DNA of 12,494 nucleotides from the NCBI GenBank assembly GCA_024196135.1, contig JAMQCK010001060.1:1-12494 (forward strand), in the 5' to 3' direction. This document shows positions 1 to 8,036 of the stretch, piece after piece (position 1 is the stretch's first letter; every line of letters starts with the position of its first letter). This DNA comes from Pleurotus ostreatus/Saccharomyces cerevisiae fusant. Lineage: Eukaryota > Opisthokonta. The notes under the pieces are model-generated. The model did no database searches and was not told where the DNA came from. It saw only the letters and a list, made by a program, of their open reading frames with translations. A program made the position numbers and the translations under genes.

Positions 1-312
1 GGAGGCGACGGTGGGTGATCGTCGAGTCGAGTGAAGGCTGCTCCCGTGGATGAAATACCCACGGCTGTGATTCACGTGGGCGTGACCCAGCGTAACTCGG
101 TCGTGACTCGCGTGGCCTGCGCTCGACGCCGAGCCCTTTCGCACGGTCCTTGTCCTGGTCAACTCTGCTTTATGCCTTGATTGCCCCGCACGCAACAAGT
201 GGGGTCCCGGCCTTGACAAAACGCACCTCTGTCATGGCAACCATGCACCGCTTTCACTGCACGACTAATATACACGCGTTCTGCAGACAAACACCAACAC
301 GAGGCGCGCCAT

Positions 313-486
313 TCAATCAGCAAACGCCTCCCCGTCGGCCCCGAAGTCGAACTTGGGCTGATTGCCGTTCATCCTGTCATCTAATCTGGCATATCTACCC
401 ATCCCTCGACCATGTCCATTCATCTCAGTGCTTGTCTGCTCTGTCGGCCACAGAACATACGCGCGTTGTCGTTTACGTCGCCCCAT
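313..486 (-). other. Weak candidate for a short minus-strand coding segment
   Basis: The minus strand is open from about 537 to a TGA at 315-313, and an ATG at 486 would give 57 residues. The last part is acidic and aromatic (NGNQPKFDFGADGEAFAD) and looks more like a real C-terminus than the rest of this flank. The minus strand has a possible acceptor CAG just before the GATGAACGG that encodes that tail, so it could be a terminal exon. I recognise no family and found no convincing upstream exon. It may be chance. Confidence 0.15.
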
Positions 487-671
487 GCACGGGCGATGCG
501 CGTCGACCCGAACATTCCCAGTGGGCTGCGGTGGCGGTCATAAATGCCCCGTACCCTACTAGCGTAATGCCGGCTGAGTTTCTTATGGTCATTTGTGCTA
601 TGTCGCCGTTCGCTGTGTTCCCGAAATTACAACAAGTGTTAGGTGCCGCCGACGATGGCACATTCCGCTAC

Positions 672-693
672 GGACAGATCGCGGACAGATCGC
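672..693. repeat. 11-bp tandem duplication
   Basis: GGACAGATCGC is repeated twice head to tail at 672-682 and 683-693 with no mismatch. It lies about 430 bp upstream of the kinase ATG in noncoding sequence. It could be replication slippage or a duplicated regulatory site, and nothing in the sequence decides which. Confidence 0.6.
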
Positions 694-1123
694 CCAAAGA
701 ACCGAACGCACTCGTCTCATTGGCTCCACCTATACCGGGTGCGCACTCTCCCTCCATTCAGTAGGCCCCCGATCGAACGTTGATACTCACAATCCCGAGG
801 ATGGGCCTTGAGTGCCTTTCGCACGTCTGTCCCCCCTTTCCCAGCGCGGACCTCGGTTTTACTTCCTCGCCCCCAAGCTCCATCCGCATGAAACCCTTTG
901 CGTTATAACTTCGTTGCTGCATCCTGCTCGTCGCCTAGCCCCGATCCTGCACGCAGGCATCATTTGATCTCCTCGTGTTCAACACGCTGAAAACGACTGG
1001 GGGGCACGTTCCCGCCGGTACCTCCTGCTGCGCTGCTTTTAAGCGGCGGCTTGTCAGCAGCACCGTACCGCACTCGCCCCCGGGTCCCGTCACCTCGCTC
1101 GCCTTCGCCCCCCATCGCCAGCC

Positions 1124-3479
1124 ATGCCGAAGCAGTCCCGTGTCTCGTCGCCGGCGACGCACCCGCCCGTCGGCACCCTCATTGACGACGACTCGCTGGA
1201 ACTCGTCGAGGTGCTCGGTGTGGGTGGATACGGCGTCGTCTACCGCGCCGTCGACACGTACTCCTCGCGGCCCCAGTCGTACGCCGTGAAATGCCTGTTC
1301 CAGAAGCAGAGCGCCCGCCATCGTCAGGCGCACCTCCGCGAGGTCGCCCTCCATCAGGCGGCAAGCGCACACCCTAACGTCATCACGCTACACCGTGTGA
1401 TTGAGGACGAGGACTACACGTTCATCATTATGGATTACGCCCCCGACCAGGACCTCTTCACTCAGATTCTGCACAACTGCCGGTACCTGGGCAACAACGA
1501 GCTCATCAAGCATGTCTTCCTTCAACTTCTTGACGCTGTCGAGTTCTGTCATTCTCTCGGTATCTATCACCGCGACCTCAAGCCCGAGAACGTGCTCTGC
1601 TTCGATGAGGGCCTCCGTGTCGCCATCACCGACTTTGGCTTGAGTAAGTTCACATTCTATCTCTTCGACGTCGTTCCGGTGCTAATCGTACGTCCAGGCA
1701 CGACCGACAAGTACAGTGACGAGTTCAGGACTGGCAGCGTGTACCACATGAGCCCAGGTCAGTGTCGACGTCGTCATAGCCTACGCCTCCGTACTTACAC
1801 GTTTTCCCAGAATGTCAGGGCGGTGACTACGCACCGGCGAGGTCATACTCGCCATTATTTAACGACATATGGTCGCTGGGTATTATTCTTCTTAATCTTA
1901 TGACGGGACGCAACCCGGTATGCTATGTCCATGTTCTCCGTGCCGCGCCTCGCTTATACTGTCGCAGTGGAAGTCTGCATCGATCTCCGACCCTACATTC
2001 CAGGCCTACCTGCACGATCCCATGAACTTCCTCCCCTCCGTCCTGCCCATCTCCGCGGAGATCAATGACGTCCTCATCCGGATGCTCGACGTTAACTGGC
2101 GGCGGCGCATATCGCTCGCCGAGCTGCGCGTCGCCATCGAGGACATCACCGACTTCTACGCCGACACCGTCGTCTTCGAGGGCAGCATGGCCAAGTGCGC
2201 GTGGGAGTGCGGCGCGGACATCCACACCGCGTCCTCATCCTCCTCCACGAAGCAGGGCTCCCCGGCCGCGAGCCCGACGAAGTCGCAGCAGAACATGCTC
2301 CTCGAGTCGCGCTGGAGCAAGGACTCCTCGTCGGAGCTCATCTTCGCGACGCGCTCGGTCGAGGTCTCGCCGCCCGCGTCGCGCTACGCGGAGGAAGGCG
2401 CGCTCTCGTCGTCGTCCTCCGACTCGTCGCAGGACATCGAGATCTACGACCGCTCGCGCACGCCGTACGCGAGCCAGTCGTCGGGCGACTCCATCGACGA
2501 CACGCTCTCGGGCTCGCTGCCGCGCACGCCGTACGGCGCGGAGAAGCTTGGCCGCCGCGACCGGCGCAAGACGCTCACCATCGACACGAACTGGCTCCGG
2601 CCGCAGTGCTACGATCCGGACGCGCGTATGGCCTCGGCGTCGACGCTATCGTCCATCATGCACACCGCCATCGAGCTCGACTCGCTGTCGCCGTCGCTGC
2701 TCGTGCACGGCCAGCGCACGCGGTCAATGATGTCGGTCGAGGACTCCCTACGTCCGTCGTCCGCCATGATCACGGACCCGTATGACGCGGAGGGCGAGAC
2801 CGAGGAGGACAACATGACGTCGCCGTCTGCGTGGGGGTACAGCGTGTCGAACATGTCCTTCGCGGAGCACCCGTCGGACGTCTCATCGCCGGTTTCGGTG
2901 GTCACTAATGTGTTGTTCCCGGAGACAGAGGCCGAGCCGCATTACTACCAGGACCTCGAGGCGCAGCGCCATCCCCTCGCGGTGGCCTGCCCCTCGCCGT
3001 GCCCCGACACGATCGTCTGGCCCGAGCACCGCTCGCCAATCAGCCACGCGCAGAGCCAGAGCGCCAGCCAGAGTCAGCACGCACCCCGATCGTTCTTCTC
3101 CATGATAACCGACAACGTGAACCACTTTCGCAGGTCGACCTCCCCCGCCCGCGTCGCGTCTCCCGCCGTCGCTGCCGCCGCCGCCCGAGGCAAGTCTCTC
3201 CCGCGGCAGGCCCGCAAGCCCGCTCTGGCGCATGGCGACGTGGCCCGTGCTCCTGCTGCTCCGCGTCCTGCCTCGCCGCGTCGCTTCAAGCTATTTCCGC
3301 GCGGTCAAGTCTCTGCGCCGCCTTCGCCCCTGGCAGCGGCGTTTGAGGAGCGCGCAGGCACTCGTGTAGGCGACAACCTGACTACGCCGCCCCGGAGGCA
3401 GGCAGGGTACAAGCGCCAGCGCTTGCTATCTTCACCCAAGTTCTGGTTCTCGCCCACGAGAGTCGCCGCGCAGGCGTGA
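1124..3479 (+). CDS. Ser/Thr protein kinase, Ran1/Sks1-like, with long disordered tail
   Basis: Exons 1124-1643, 1698-1757, 1811-1917 and 1968-3479 join in frame into 732 residues; the introns are 54, 53 and 50 nt (GTAAGT, GTCAGT and GTATGC donors). The start ATG has a GCC context. The kinase domain spans about residues 24-290. It has the glycine loop GVGGYGVVY (32-40), the ATP lysine in AVK (K56), the helix-C glutamate E73, the catalytic loop HRDLKPEN (149-156; D151 base), DFG (170-172), and SPE in place of APE (192-194) after a TTDKYSDEFRTGS activation segment. All catalytic residues are present, so it should be active. That activation segment and the CQGG after SPE recall fungal Ran1/Pat1, Sks1, Vhs1 and Ksp1 kinases, which act in nutrient and meiosis signalling; the exact orthology is my inference. 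Residues from about 310 onward are Ser/Pro/Ala-rich and probably disordered. They include two RTPY motifs (393-396, 415-418), a basic RRDRRKTLT stretch (425-433) and a C-terminal KFWFSPTR. Confidence 0.93.
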
Positions 3480-4344
3480 GCTGAGCTCGACGGCGTCAAA
3501 CGGCAAGCGCGGGCGCGGCCTGGATCATCACTGTATATAGAGGGTTTGCAGCAACTTCCACGCTCCTTGTCTTTATGAATTCGTTCTTCTCGCATGCCTT
3601 TTCGTTCTTCTCCTCCACTCTTACACCCATGGGACTTTGCATGACCTCCACACATTTGTAGACCACACACACACGTCGCGCACACACTGTTATTTATACC
3701 ACACGGGCATGATAGGTTGATTCCTCATACCACATATATGTAGACGTACCTAGTGTACCATACCATCTGTACGAGTCTGTACGCCACCTCACACGAACAT
3801 GCTACGCTTAGGGCCCACGATGAATACGAGCGGTTTCACGAGGCGACAGGGTTTGACTTCAAGAAGGCGGGGCAAGACCACTTCCGATGACGGGAAAACT
3901 CACAGCGGGCCATTAAACGAGAGAAGTGCACTTGTAGGAACAACAATGAGGTGCAGGTGCAGGACCAGTAGTCGGTCGACGAGAACTGAAAGCGACACTA
4001 TGGTGCGATATATTGATGCAAATCAAACATGCGTTCGAGCCGAATCAGCATCTCAGTGACAAACTTGATACCCTTCGTGCTGCATCACACCGGCGCAGAG
4101 AACGTTGAAAAATAATCCTGGCTACGACGAGCTACGTGATACAGTGATGAACTACATCACATAGCAAGCTACATGAGGAGGTGGCATACAATGAGGCGAA
4201 TTCGCATCAGTACGCGGTCCGCGGGAATGGATGAGGAGGCCAGCAATGCGGAGATTCTAGCCAGATGCGCACCGCTCGTGCGATGACGCGCCACCGAGAC
4301 GGTGGATTACAACGATGACAGGCCCAAACGAGGAAGAAATACCG
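3480..4344. other. Convergent 3' flanks of the kinase and orphan copy A
   Basis: There is no gene I can support here. The sequence after the kinase stop is AT-richer than the exon, with TATATAG, TTTATGAATT and TTATTTATA near 3534-3695 and a CA-rich stretch around 3660-3690, as expected for a fungal 3' UTR and poly(A) region. An 86-codon plus-strand frame (3799-4059) is Arg/Ser/Thr-rich with no domain, and I read it as chance. A small perfect inverted repeat, GTGATG/CATCAC with a 5-nt loop, is at 4144-4160. The last 30 bp resemble the 3' flanks of copies B and C, so the duplicated unit reaches slightly past the copy A stop. Confidence 0.55.
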
Positions 4345-4884
4345 TCAACAGATAAAGCGCTGGTTCATAAAATAAGTCTTGAGAGCAAAACATACGGCAC
4401 TGAAACGCACCTTCGGATGTTCGTAAGCGATGAGCATAGGGTCTTCAGTCGCGCCGATCAAGCGGCGGAAGCCATCTCGATTCGGCTGGTCTATCTCGAG
4501 TATCTCCTCCTTTCGCAGTGACTGCGCCGTGTAGATGAGCCAAGCTTCTTTCCCTTTGACGTGAACCTTCTCCAAGCCGTTCCCCCATGTTATACCAGAA
4601 TGCTCTTTGAGGAATCCGAGGTATCCATTGAGCGTGGCTGTCATGGTCTTGCTGGCCTTCCCTTTCTGCCTGAGCATCTCGTACACCTTCCTAGGTGATA
4701 CTAAATACCCGAACAGGTAGGTAGGAGGCGCCTGCATGAACCGGTGCTCAACACTCCTGTCGCGAAGATTGACGCCGTCCGGGATGATTTTGGGGCAGAC
4801 GATAGTGTACTCGCGCAACGGTATTTGTTCGCCGCCGCTAAGAGCGGATAGTGGGACATAGGGGAGAGGCGTGGTAGACTGCAT
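4345..4884 (-). CDS. Orphan tandem family protein, copy A
   Basis: This is a single-exon frame of 179 residues from the MQST start at 4884. I chose this ATG because all three copies begin at the matching MQS. The frame stays open 45 codons further up to an ATG at 5019, giving a 224-residue alternative found only in this copy. I do not recognise the family. Shared blocks are LSGG.QIPLRE (about 15-25), a conserved Cys30, PPTYLFGYL (53-61), GITWGNGL (97-104), WLIYTAQSLRKEEILEIDQ (115-133) and EDPMLI.Y.HPKVRF (147-161). There is no signal peptide or membrane segment; it looks soluble and alpha/beta. The C-terminus ends RFIC, as in copy B. This is the most diverged copy: about 36 of the first 161 residues differ from copy C by eye. 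It is convergent with the kinase gene. Confidence 0.75.
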   Translation of the reverse strand: MQSTTPLPYVPLSALSGGEQIPLREYTIVCPKIIPDGVNLRDRSVEHRFMQAPPTYLFGYLVSPRKVYEMLRQKGKASKTMTATLNGYLGFLKEHSGITWGNGLEKVHVKGKEAWLIYTAQSLRKEEILEIDQPNRDGFRRLIGATEDPMLIAYEHPKVRFSAVCFALKTYFMNQRFIC

Positions 4885-5284
4885 GGTCGAAATGGCGCGT
4901 TGATGGTGGATCAAGTCAAGGCGCAAACGCGGTGCGGCACGAAACTTCGACGGCGGAAGATGCCGTCGGATCTCCGGACCGTCCACCATTGAAGAGACAA
5001 CCTTTGTCGGGAGGGACATACTTAGGGCACAAGACTACTCAAACATCGTACAATCCTGATAAGTTTCCACAGGCAAGTGTACGTTAAGCAACGCTGTATG
5101 ATAAGGTGACTGAGAGTGAGCTCCGTCGACGGATGTCAGATTTATGTAGTGGGCGAATTTGCGGCGATGACTAGATCTCGGGAAAGTACGTGCAATCGGG
5201 AGGTTTGCAACGCATATTGTACGATGATCACGGCTCGATGACGACGGTGAAGTTGAATCAAGAAGAGAGGGGGAGGAAGCACCC
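4885..5284. other. Interval between copies A and B, with the copy A leader
   Basis: This 400-bp stretch is homologous along its length to the interval at 5825-6308, so it belongs to the duplicated unit. The best-conserved part is about 90 bp next to the gene (roughly 4903-4990), with only about 7 differences from the copy B leader by eye. That is fewer than in much of the coding sequence, and the part contains the perfect hairpin listed separately. Relative to copies B and C, copy A lacks about 45 bp just before the ATG. The part furthest from the gene is much more diverged and has indels. It should contain the copy A promoter. Confidence 0.6.
4948..4968. promoter_or_regulatory. Leader hairpin, copy A
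   Basis: CGACGGC and GCCGTCG form a perfect 7-bp inverted repeat around the 7-nt loop GGAAGAT. The whole element is identical at 5934-5954 upstream of copy B. It lies 64-84 bp before the MQST ATG of copy A. If it is transcribed it would form a GC-rich stem in the 5' leader; if not, it could be a dyad binding site. Its function is unknown. Confidence 0.45.
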
Positions 5285-5824
5285 TCAACAAATGAAGCGC
5301 TGTGGCCCGAAGTCAGTCGTATACGCGTGGCGCGGCACAGAGAAGCGCACCTTCGGATGTTGATAAGTGATGAGCATGGGATCTTCGGGCGCGCCAATCA
5401 GGCCGCGGAGGCCATCTCGATACGACTGATCGATCTCGAGTATCTCCTCCTTCCGCAATGACTGCGCCGTGTAGATGAGCCAGGCCTCCTCTCCTTTGAC
5501 ATAGACCTTCTTCAGGCCATTCCCCCATGTGATGCCAGTATGCTTCTTGATGAAGCCGAGGTATGCCTTGAGAGTGCCTTGCACGGTCTTGCCAACCTTC
5601 TCTTTCTGTTTGAGCATCTCGTACACCTTTTTCGGTGATAACAGATACCCAAATAGATAGGTAGGAGGCGACTGCATATACCGGTGCTGAACGCTACGGT
5701 CGTTGAGATCAACGCTGTCCGGGATGATAGGGTTGCAGGCAAGGACGTGCTCGCGTAAAGGAATTTGTTTGCCACCGCTGAGAGTCGATATTGGTACATG
5801 CAGCAGAGACGTGTAGGACTGCAT
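5285..5824 (-). CDS. Orphan tandem family protein, copy B
   Basis: This is a single-exon gene of 179 residues from ATG 5824 (MQSY), the same length as copy A. No upstream in-frame extension exists, which supports the MQS start for the family. All family blocks are present, including Cys30, PPTYLFGYL, GITWGNGL and the WLIYTAQSLRKEEILEIDQ block, and the tail ends TTDFGPQRFIC. Residues 51-161 differ from copy C at about 7 positions, while residues 1-50 differ at about 16, an uneven pattern that suggests recombination between copies. I recognise no domain. It is middle in the array, its stop lying 400 bp upstream of the copy A ATG. Confidence 0.8.
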   Translation of the reverse strand: MQSYTSLLHVPISTLSGGKQIPLREHVLACNPIIPDSVDLNDRSVQHRYMQSPPTYLFGYLLSPKKVYEMLKQKEKVGKTVQGTLKAYLGFIKKHTGITWGNGLKKVYVKGEEAWLIYTAQSLRKEEILEIDQSYRDGLRGLIGAPEDPMLITYQHPKVRFSVPRHAYTTDFGPQRFIC

Positions 5825-6308
5825 GATAGAGGCGACGATTTGTGTTCAAAAGTGGCGCGGGTGATGGCAAGAGACAAGTTGCACGTTGATGATGGATCAA
5901 GTCAAGGCGCGAACGCGGTGCGGCACGAAACTTCGACGGCGGAAGATGCCGTCGGCCCTCCGGGCCGTCTACTATTGTAGCAGGCAAACTTTGTCAAGAG
6001 TGACATTGGGCACAATACTCCTCATCATCGTATGAATCCTGAATCCGATGAATATCCGTAGACAAGTGTACGTCAAGCGTTGCTTTACGACAAAGTGTGA
6101 GATAGTCAACTCTGTCGACGAGGGGCAGATGTAGAGGCTCTACCTTGCAGATGCAGGTTCGGCAGAGATGAATGGAGCTCGAGAAAGTTAGATGCGATGG
6201 AGGTATGCTATACATATTGTACAATGTTTACGGGTCGATGATGACGGTGAAGTCGAATCGGAGAGGGGGATGGAACACCCTCAACAGATGAAGCGCTGTG
6301 GCCCGAAG
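5825..6308. other. Interval between copies B and C, with the copy B leader
   Basis: This 484-bp stretch is homologous to 4885-5284. It contains the conserved leader (about 5885-5975) with the hairpin at 5934-5954, followed in the plus direction by a second short inverted repeat (GGCCC/GGGCC, 3-nt loop). The leader has an open minus-strand frame resembling the N-terminal extension of copy A, but it runs out of frame before the copy B ATG. Just before the ATG, about 55 bp resemble the same position in copy C. A minus-strand frame near 5994-6224 is partly shared with the other interval but differs by indels, so I do not call it a gene. Confidence 0.6.
5934..5954. promoter_or_regulatory. Leader hairpin, copy B
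   Basis: This is a perfect 7-bp inverted repeat (CGACGGC/GCCGTCG) around the loop GGAAGAT, identical to the copy A element at 4948-4968. It sits 110-130 bp before the copy B ATG. Copy C has no counterpart because its upstream homology ends at about 6875. Confidence 0.45.
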
Positions 6309-6818
6309 TCAGTCGTATACACATGGCGCGGCGCAGAAACGCACCTTCGGATGTTCGTAAGTGATGAGCATGGGGTCTTCAGGCGCACCGATGAGGCCGC
6401 GGAGGCCATCTCGATACGACTGGTCGATCTCAAGTATCTCCTCCTTCCGCAATGACTGCGCCGTGTAAATCAGCCAGACCTCCTCCCCTTTGACGTGAAC
6501 CTTCTTCAGGCCGTTTCCCCAAGTGATGCCGGTATGCTTCCTGATGAAGCCGAGGTATGCCTTGAGCGTGCCTTGCACAGTCTTGCCAACCTTCCCTTTC
6601 TGCCTGAGCATCTCGTACACCTTTTGCGGTGATAGTAGATACCCAAACAGATAGGTAGGTGGCGACTGTTTGTACCGGTGCCGAACGCTCCGGTCGCGGA
6701 GATCGACGCCGTCCGGGACGATATCGGGGCAGAAGAGAGTGTGCTCGCGCAAGGGAATTTGTTTGCCGCCGCTGAGAGCAGTGATTGGCACATATGGAAG
6801 AGGCGCGGTGGACTGCAT
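6309..6818 (-). CDS. Orphan tandem family protein, copy C (altered C-terminus)
   Basis: This is a single-exon frame of 169 residues from ATG 6818 (MQST). It follows copies A and B through PKVRF (residue 161) and then diverges. Between GTGCG and the shared TATACGAC, this copy is 2 nt shorter than copy B, and the changed frame ends CAAPCVYD. The older tail (TTDFGPQRFIC) is still present in the DNA in another frame, so this is a recent frameshift and not a different gene. The change removes about 18 native residues including the terminal Cys; the core of the protein is intact. Family and function are unrecognised. Upstream, only about 55 bp match copy B, after which the sequence is unique. Confidence 0.78.
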   Translation of the reverse strand: MQSTAPLPYVPITALSGGKQIPLREHTLFCPDIVPDGVDLRDRSVRHRYKQSPPTYLFGYLLSPQKVYEMLRQKGKVGKTVQGTLKAYLGFIRKHTGITWGNGLKKVHVKGEEVWLIYTAQSLRKEEILEIDQSYRDGLRGLIGAPEDPMLITYEHPKVRFCAAPCVYD

Positions 6819-7069
6819 GATTGGGATGACGGATTGGGTCCGAAGTGGCGCGAGTGATGGCAGGAGTCAAGTTGAACTTGCAGACCGCGTGTGACACCGC
6901 ACGTGAGTCAGTGTGTCACAGGCCAAGTGCTGCGAAGGACTTCGAAGTTGAAGTCCGCCTGCAGGCCGGCGAGCGAATGAAGATAGAACCTGCGGGTGTC
7001 GATCAACCAGGGATGTAATATGCGCACGCACCGCACCCAGATCTGAGGTAAGCTCAAGAGAAAGGTCCA

Positions 7070-8036
7070 TCAGACAAGTGATTCCATTGTAAAGTTGGCA
7101 ATTATGACATGACAGGCGAAGTCGGTCGACCATCCATAGTGAAAGCATGCCATGATGTATGCGGTGTATCTGGCCGTCGTCTGTGCACCCGCAGACTTTT
7201 CCGAAACACGGTCCACGAGCGGCGCATCTGCCGCGTTTGCAGCAGGTATGTCGATCTTCGAGTTCGCGTCTTTCTTGGGATTACGAAGGTCGCCTCGAAA
7301 GCCGAGATAGTAAAGTCGAGAGGTGTCTTCCCCTACGGCATCACTCTACATGAATTGTCAGAGATTCATTCGAAAAGCAGGAGGGATGCGCTTGAGATAG
7401 AGGCGGGATGGAAACAGGGTGTGGCAGTACGCACAAAGAACAGCGAGAGCGACGTTACGCTGGTAAACGCCGCTACCCGCAACGGGTATTCCACGACTTC
7501 GACCTCTCCTTCGAGCAGCCTGATGTTCAGCTGAGGTCGCGTGTTCTCCGCGTCCGCGAAATCGACGATGTTAGGGTGGTTGGCGAAGATGCGTAGCGTG
7601 CGAGGGGTGGACTCTCCTCGGCCTGCACATTAACTCTATTAACTATGCAAACACGCTTGACTGATATGGATGCACGTACCGAGCTTCAACAGCACTGATC
7701 GAAGCCTGACGCTCTCCGTGAAGGGGACGTGGATGATCATCTACGCGTCGATTCAGTATGCGCCGCCAAGCGCATTACCAATTCACACACCTGGTCGTCC
7801 ACCCCCGAGTCTGCATACACTGTCGTATCTTCGCGCTCGTGCCATGGCTTTATGACCGCCTGTGCGCTCTCGGGTACGGCTAGATTGAGGCCGTGGACGC
7901 TTCGGCGCTTGTCATGTCGGCTCGCGGGTATGAGGCGGCAGACGAGGCGCGCTCACTTGTCCTTGTCAATGACGCGGAACAGATTCGACGCGTCGGCCGT
8001 GTCTGCGTTTAAAGAACTCGAGCTACTGGGCTCCAT
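7070..8036 (-). CDS. PITH-domain protein (PITHD1-like), five exons
   Basis: The minus-strand exons 8036-7957, 7899-7791, 7740-7680, 7622-7435 and 7345-7070 join in frame to 237 residues. Introns are 57, 50, 57 and 89 nt, all GT-AG. The PITH domain (about 17-170) is recognisable from NLFRVIDKDNVHGLNL (18-33), VIKPWHER (42-49), SGVDDQMIIHVPFT (58-71), LRIFANHPNIVDF (93-105), VVEYPLRVAAF (126-136), SLSLFF (141-146) and RLYYLGFRGD (156-165). In thioredoxin-like proteins this fold binds the 26S proteasome; the stand-alone human PITHD1 is about 211 residues. I chose ATG 8036 (G at -3 and +4); the frame stays open to an ATG at 8216, with a sequence that does not look coding. The tail is unusual: after QTTAR (205), where fungal relatives end in my memory, 32 more residues run to the TGA at 7070. 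Confidence 0.92.

Larger units (their letters stand above)
1..1123. other. Gene-poor left flank and kinase upstream region
   Basis: I see no convincing gene here. A 204-codon open frame on the plus strand (150-764) has no recognisable domain, a composition unlike the exons nearby and no supporting splice pattern, so I treat it as chance. The final 50 bases before the kinase ATG are pyrimidine-rich, with C/T runs, as is common in fungal 5' leaders. An AT-rich GTTATAAC lies near 901-908, about 220 bp before the ATG, and could be a weak core-promoter element. An exact 11-bp tandem duplication (GGACAGATCGC twice) occupies 672-693. A short minus-strand open frame at 313-486 is listed separately. 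Confidence 0.5.
4345..6875 (-). repeat. Three-unit tandem duplication (about 0.94-1.0 kb per unit)
   Basis: Start-to-start spacing is 940 bp (A to B) and 994 bp (B to C). Each of the first two units is gene plus upstream interval; the third has the gene and only about 55 bp of shared upstream sequence. Three genes with two matching junction intervals is the pattern left by one tandem duplication followed by unequal crossing-over. No transposon ends, target-site duplications or poly(A) tracts mark the unit borders, so the array looks recombination-made. The right border is estimated by eye. Confidence 0.8.

Noticed and set aside
43..76. Imperfect dyad around CCGTGG/CCACGG near the left edge
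   Set aside because: The arms are only 6 bp with an unpaired interior, and nothing nearby gives it a role.
150..764. 204-codon plus-strand open frame upstream of the kinase
   Set aside because: It has no domain, its composition resembles random translation of GC-rich DNA, and it sits in the kinase promoter region.
2065..2785. Long Arg/Ala-rich open frames overlapping the kinase last exon
   Set aside because: They are frame shadows of GC-rich codons; the kinase frame is supported by domain continuity and exact splice phase.
3799..4059. 86-codon plus-strand frame between the kinase and the array
   Set aside because: It has an Arg/Ser/Thr-rich random-like composition, no domain, and lies in the convergent 3' flanks.
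5994..6224. Minus-strand 76-codon frame in the B-C interval, with a partly similar frame at 5035-5200
   Set aside because: The two intervals are homologous DNA, but length differences between them do not look codon-sized and no protein motif is preserved; the similarity follows from the duplication.
6937..6956. Inverted repeat GGACTTC/GAAGTCC with a 6-nt loop upstream of copy C
   Set aside because: It is a single short dyad, absent from the other copies and without supporting context.
7109..7534. 141-codon plus-strand open frame
   Set aside because: It is antisense to PITH exons 4 and 5, which carry conserved domain blocks and matching splice sites.
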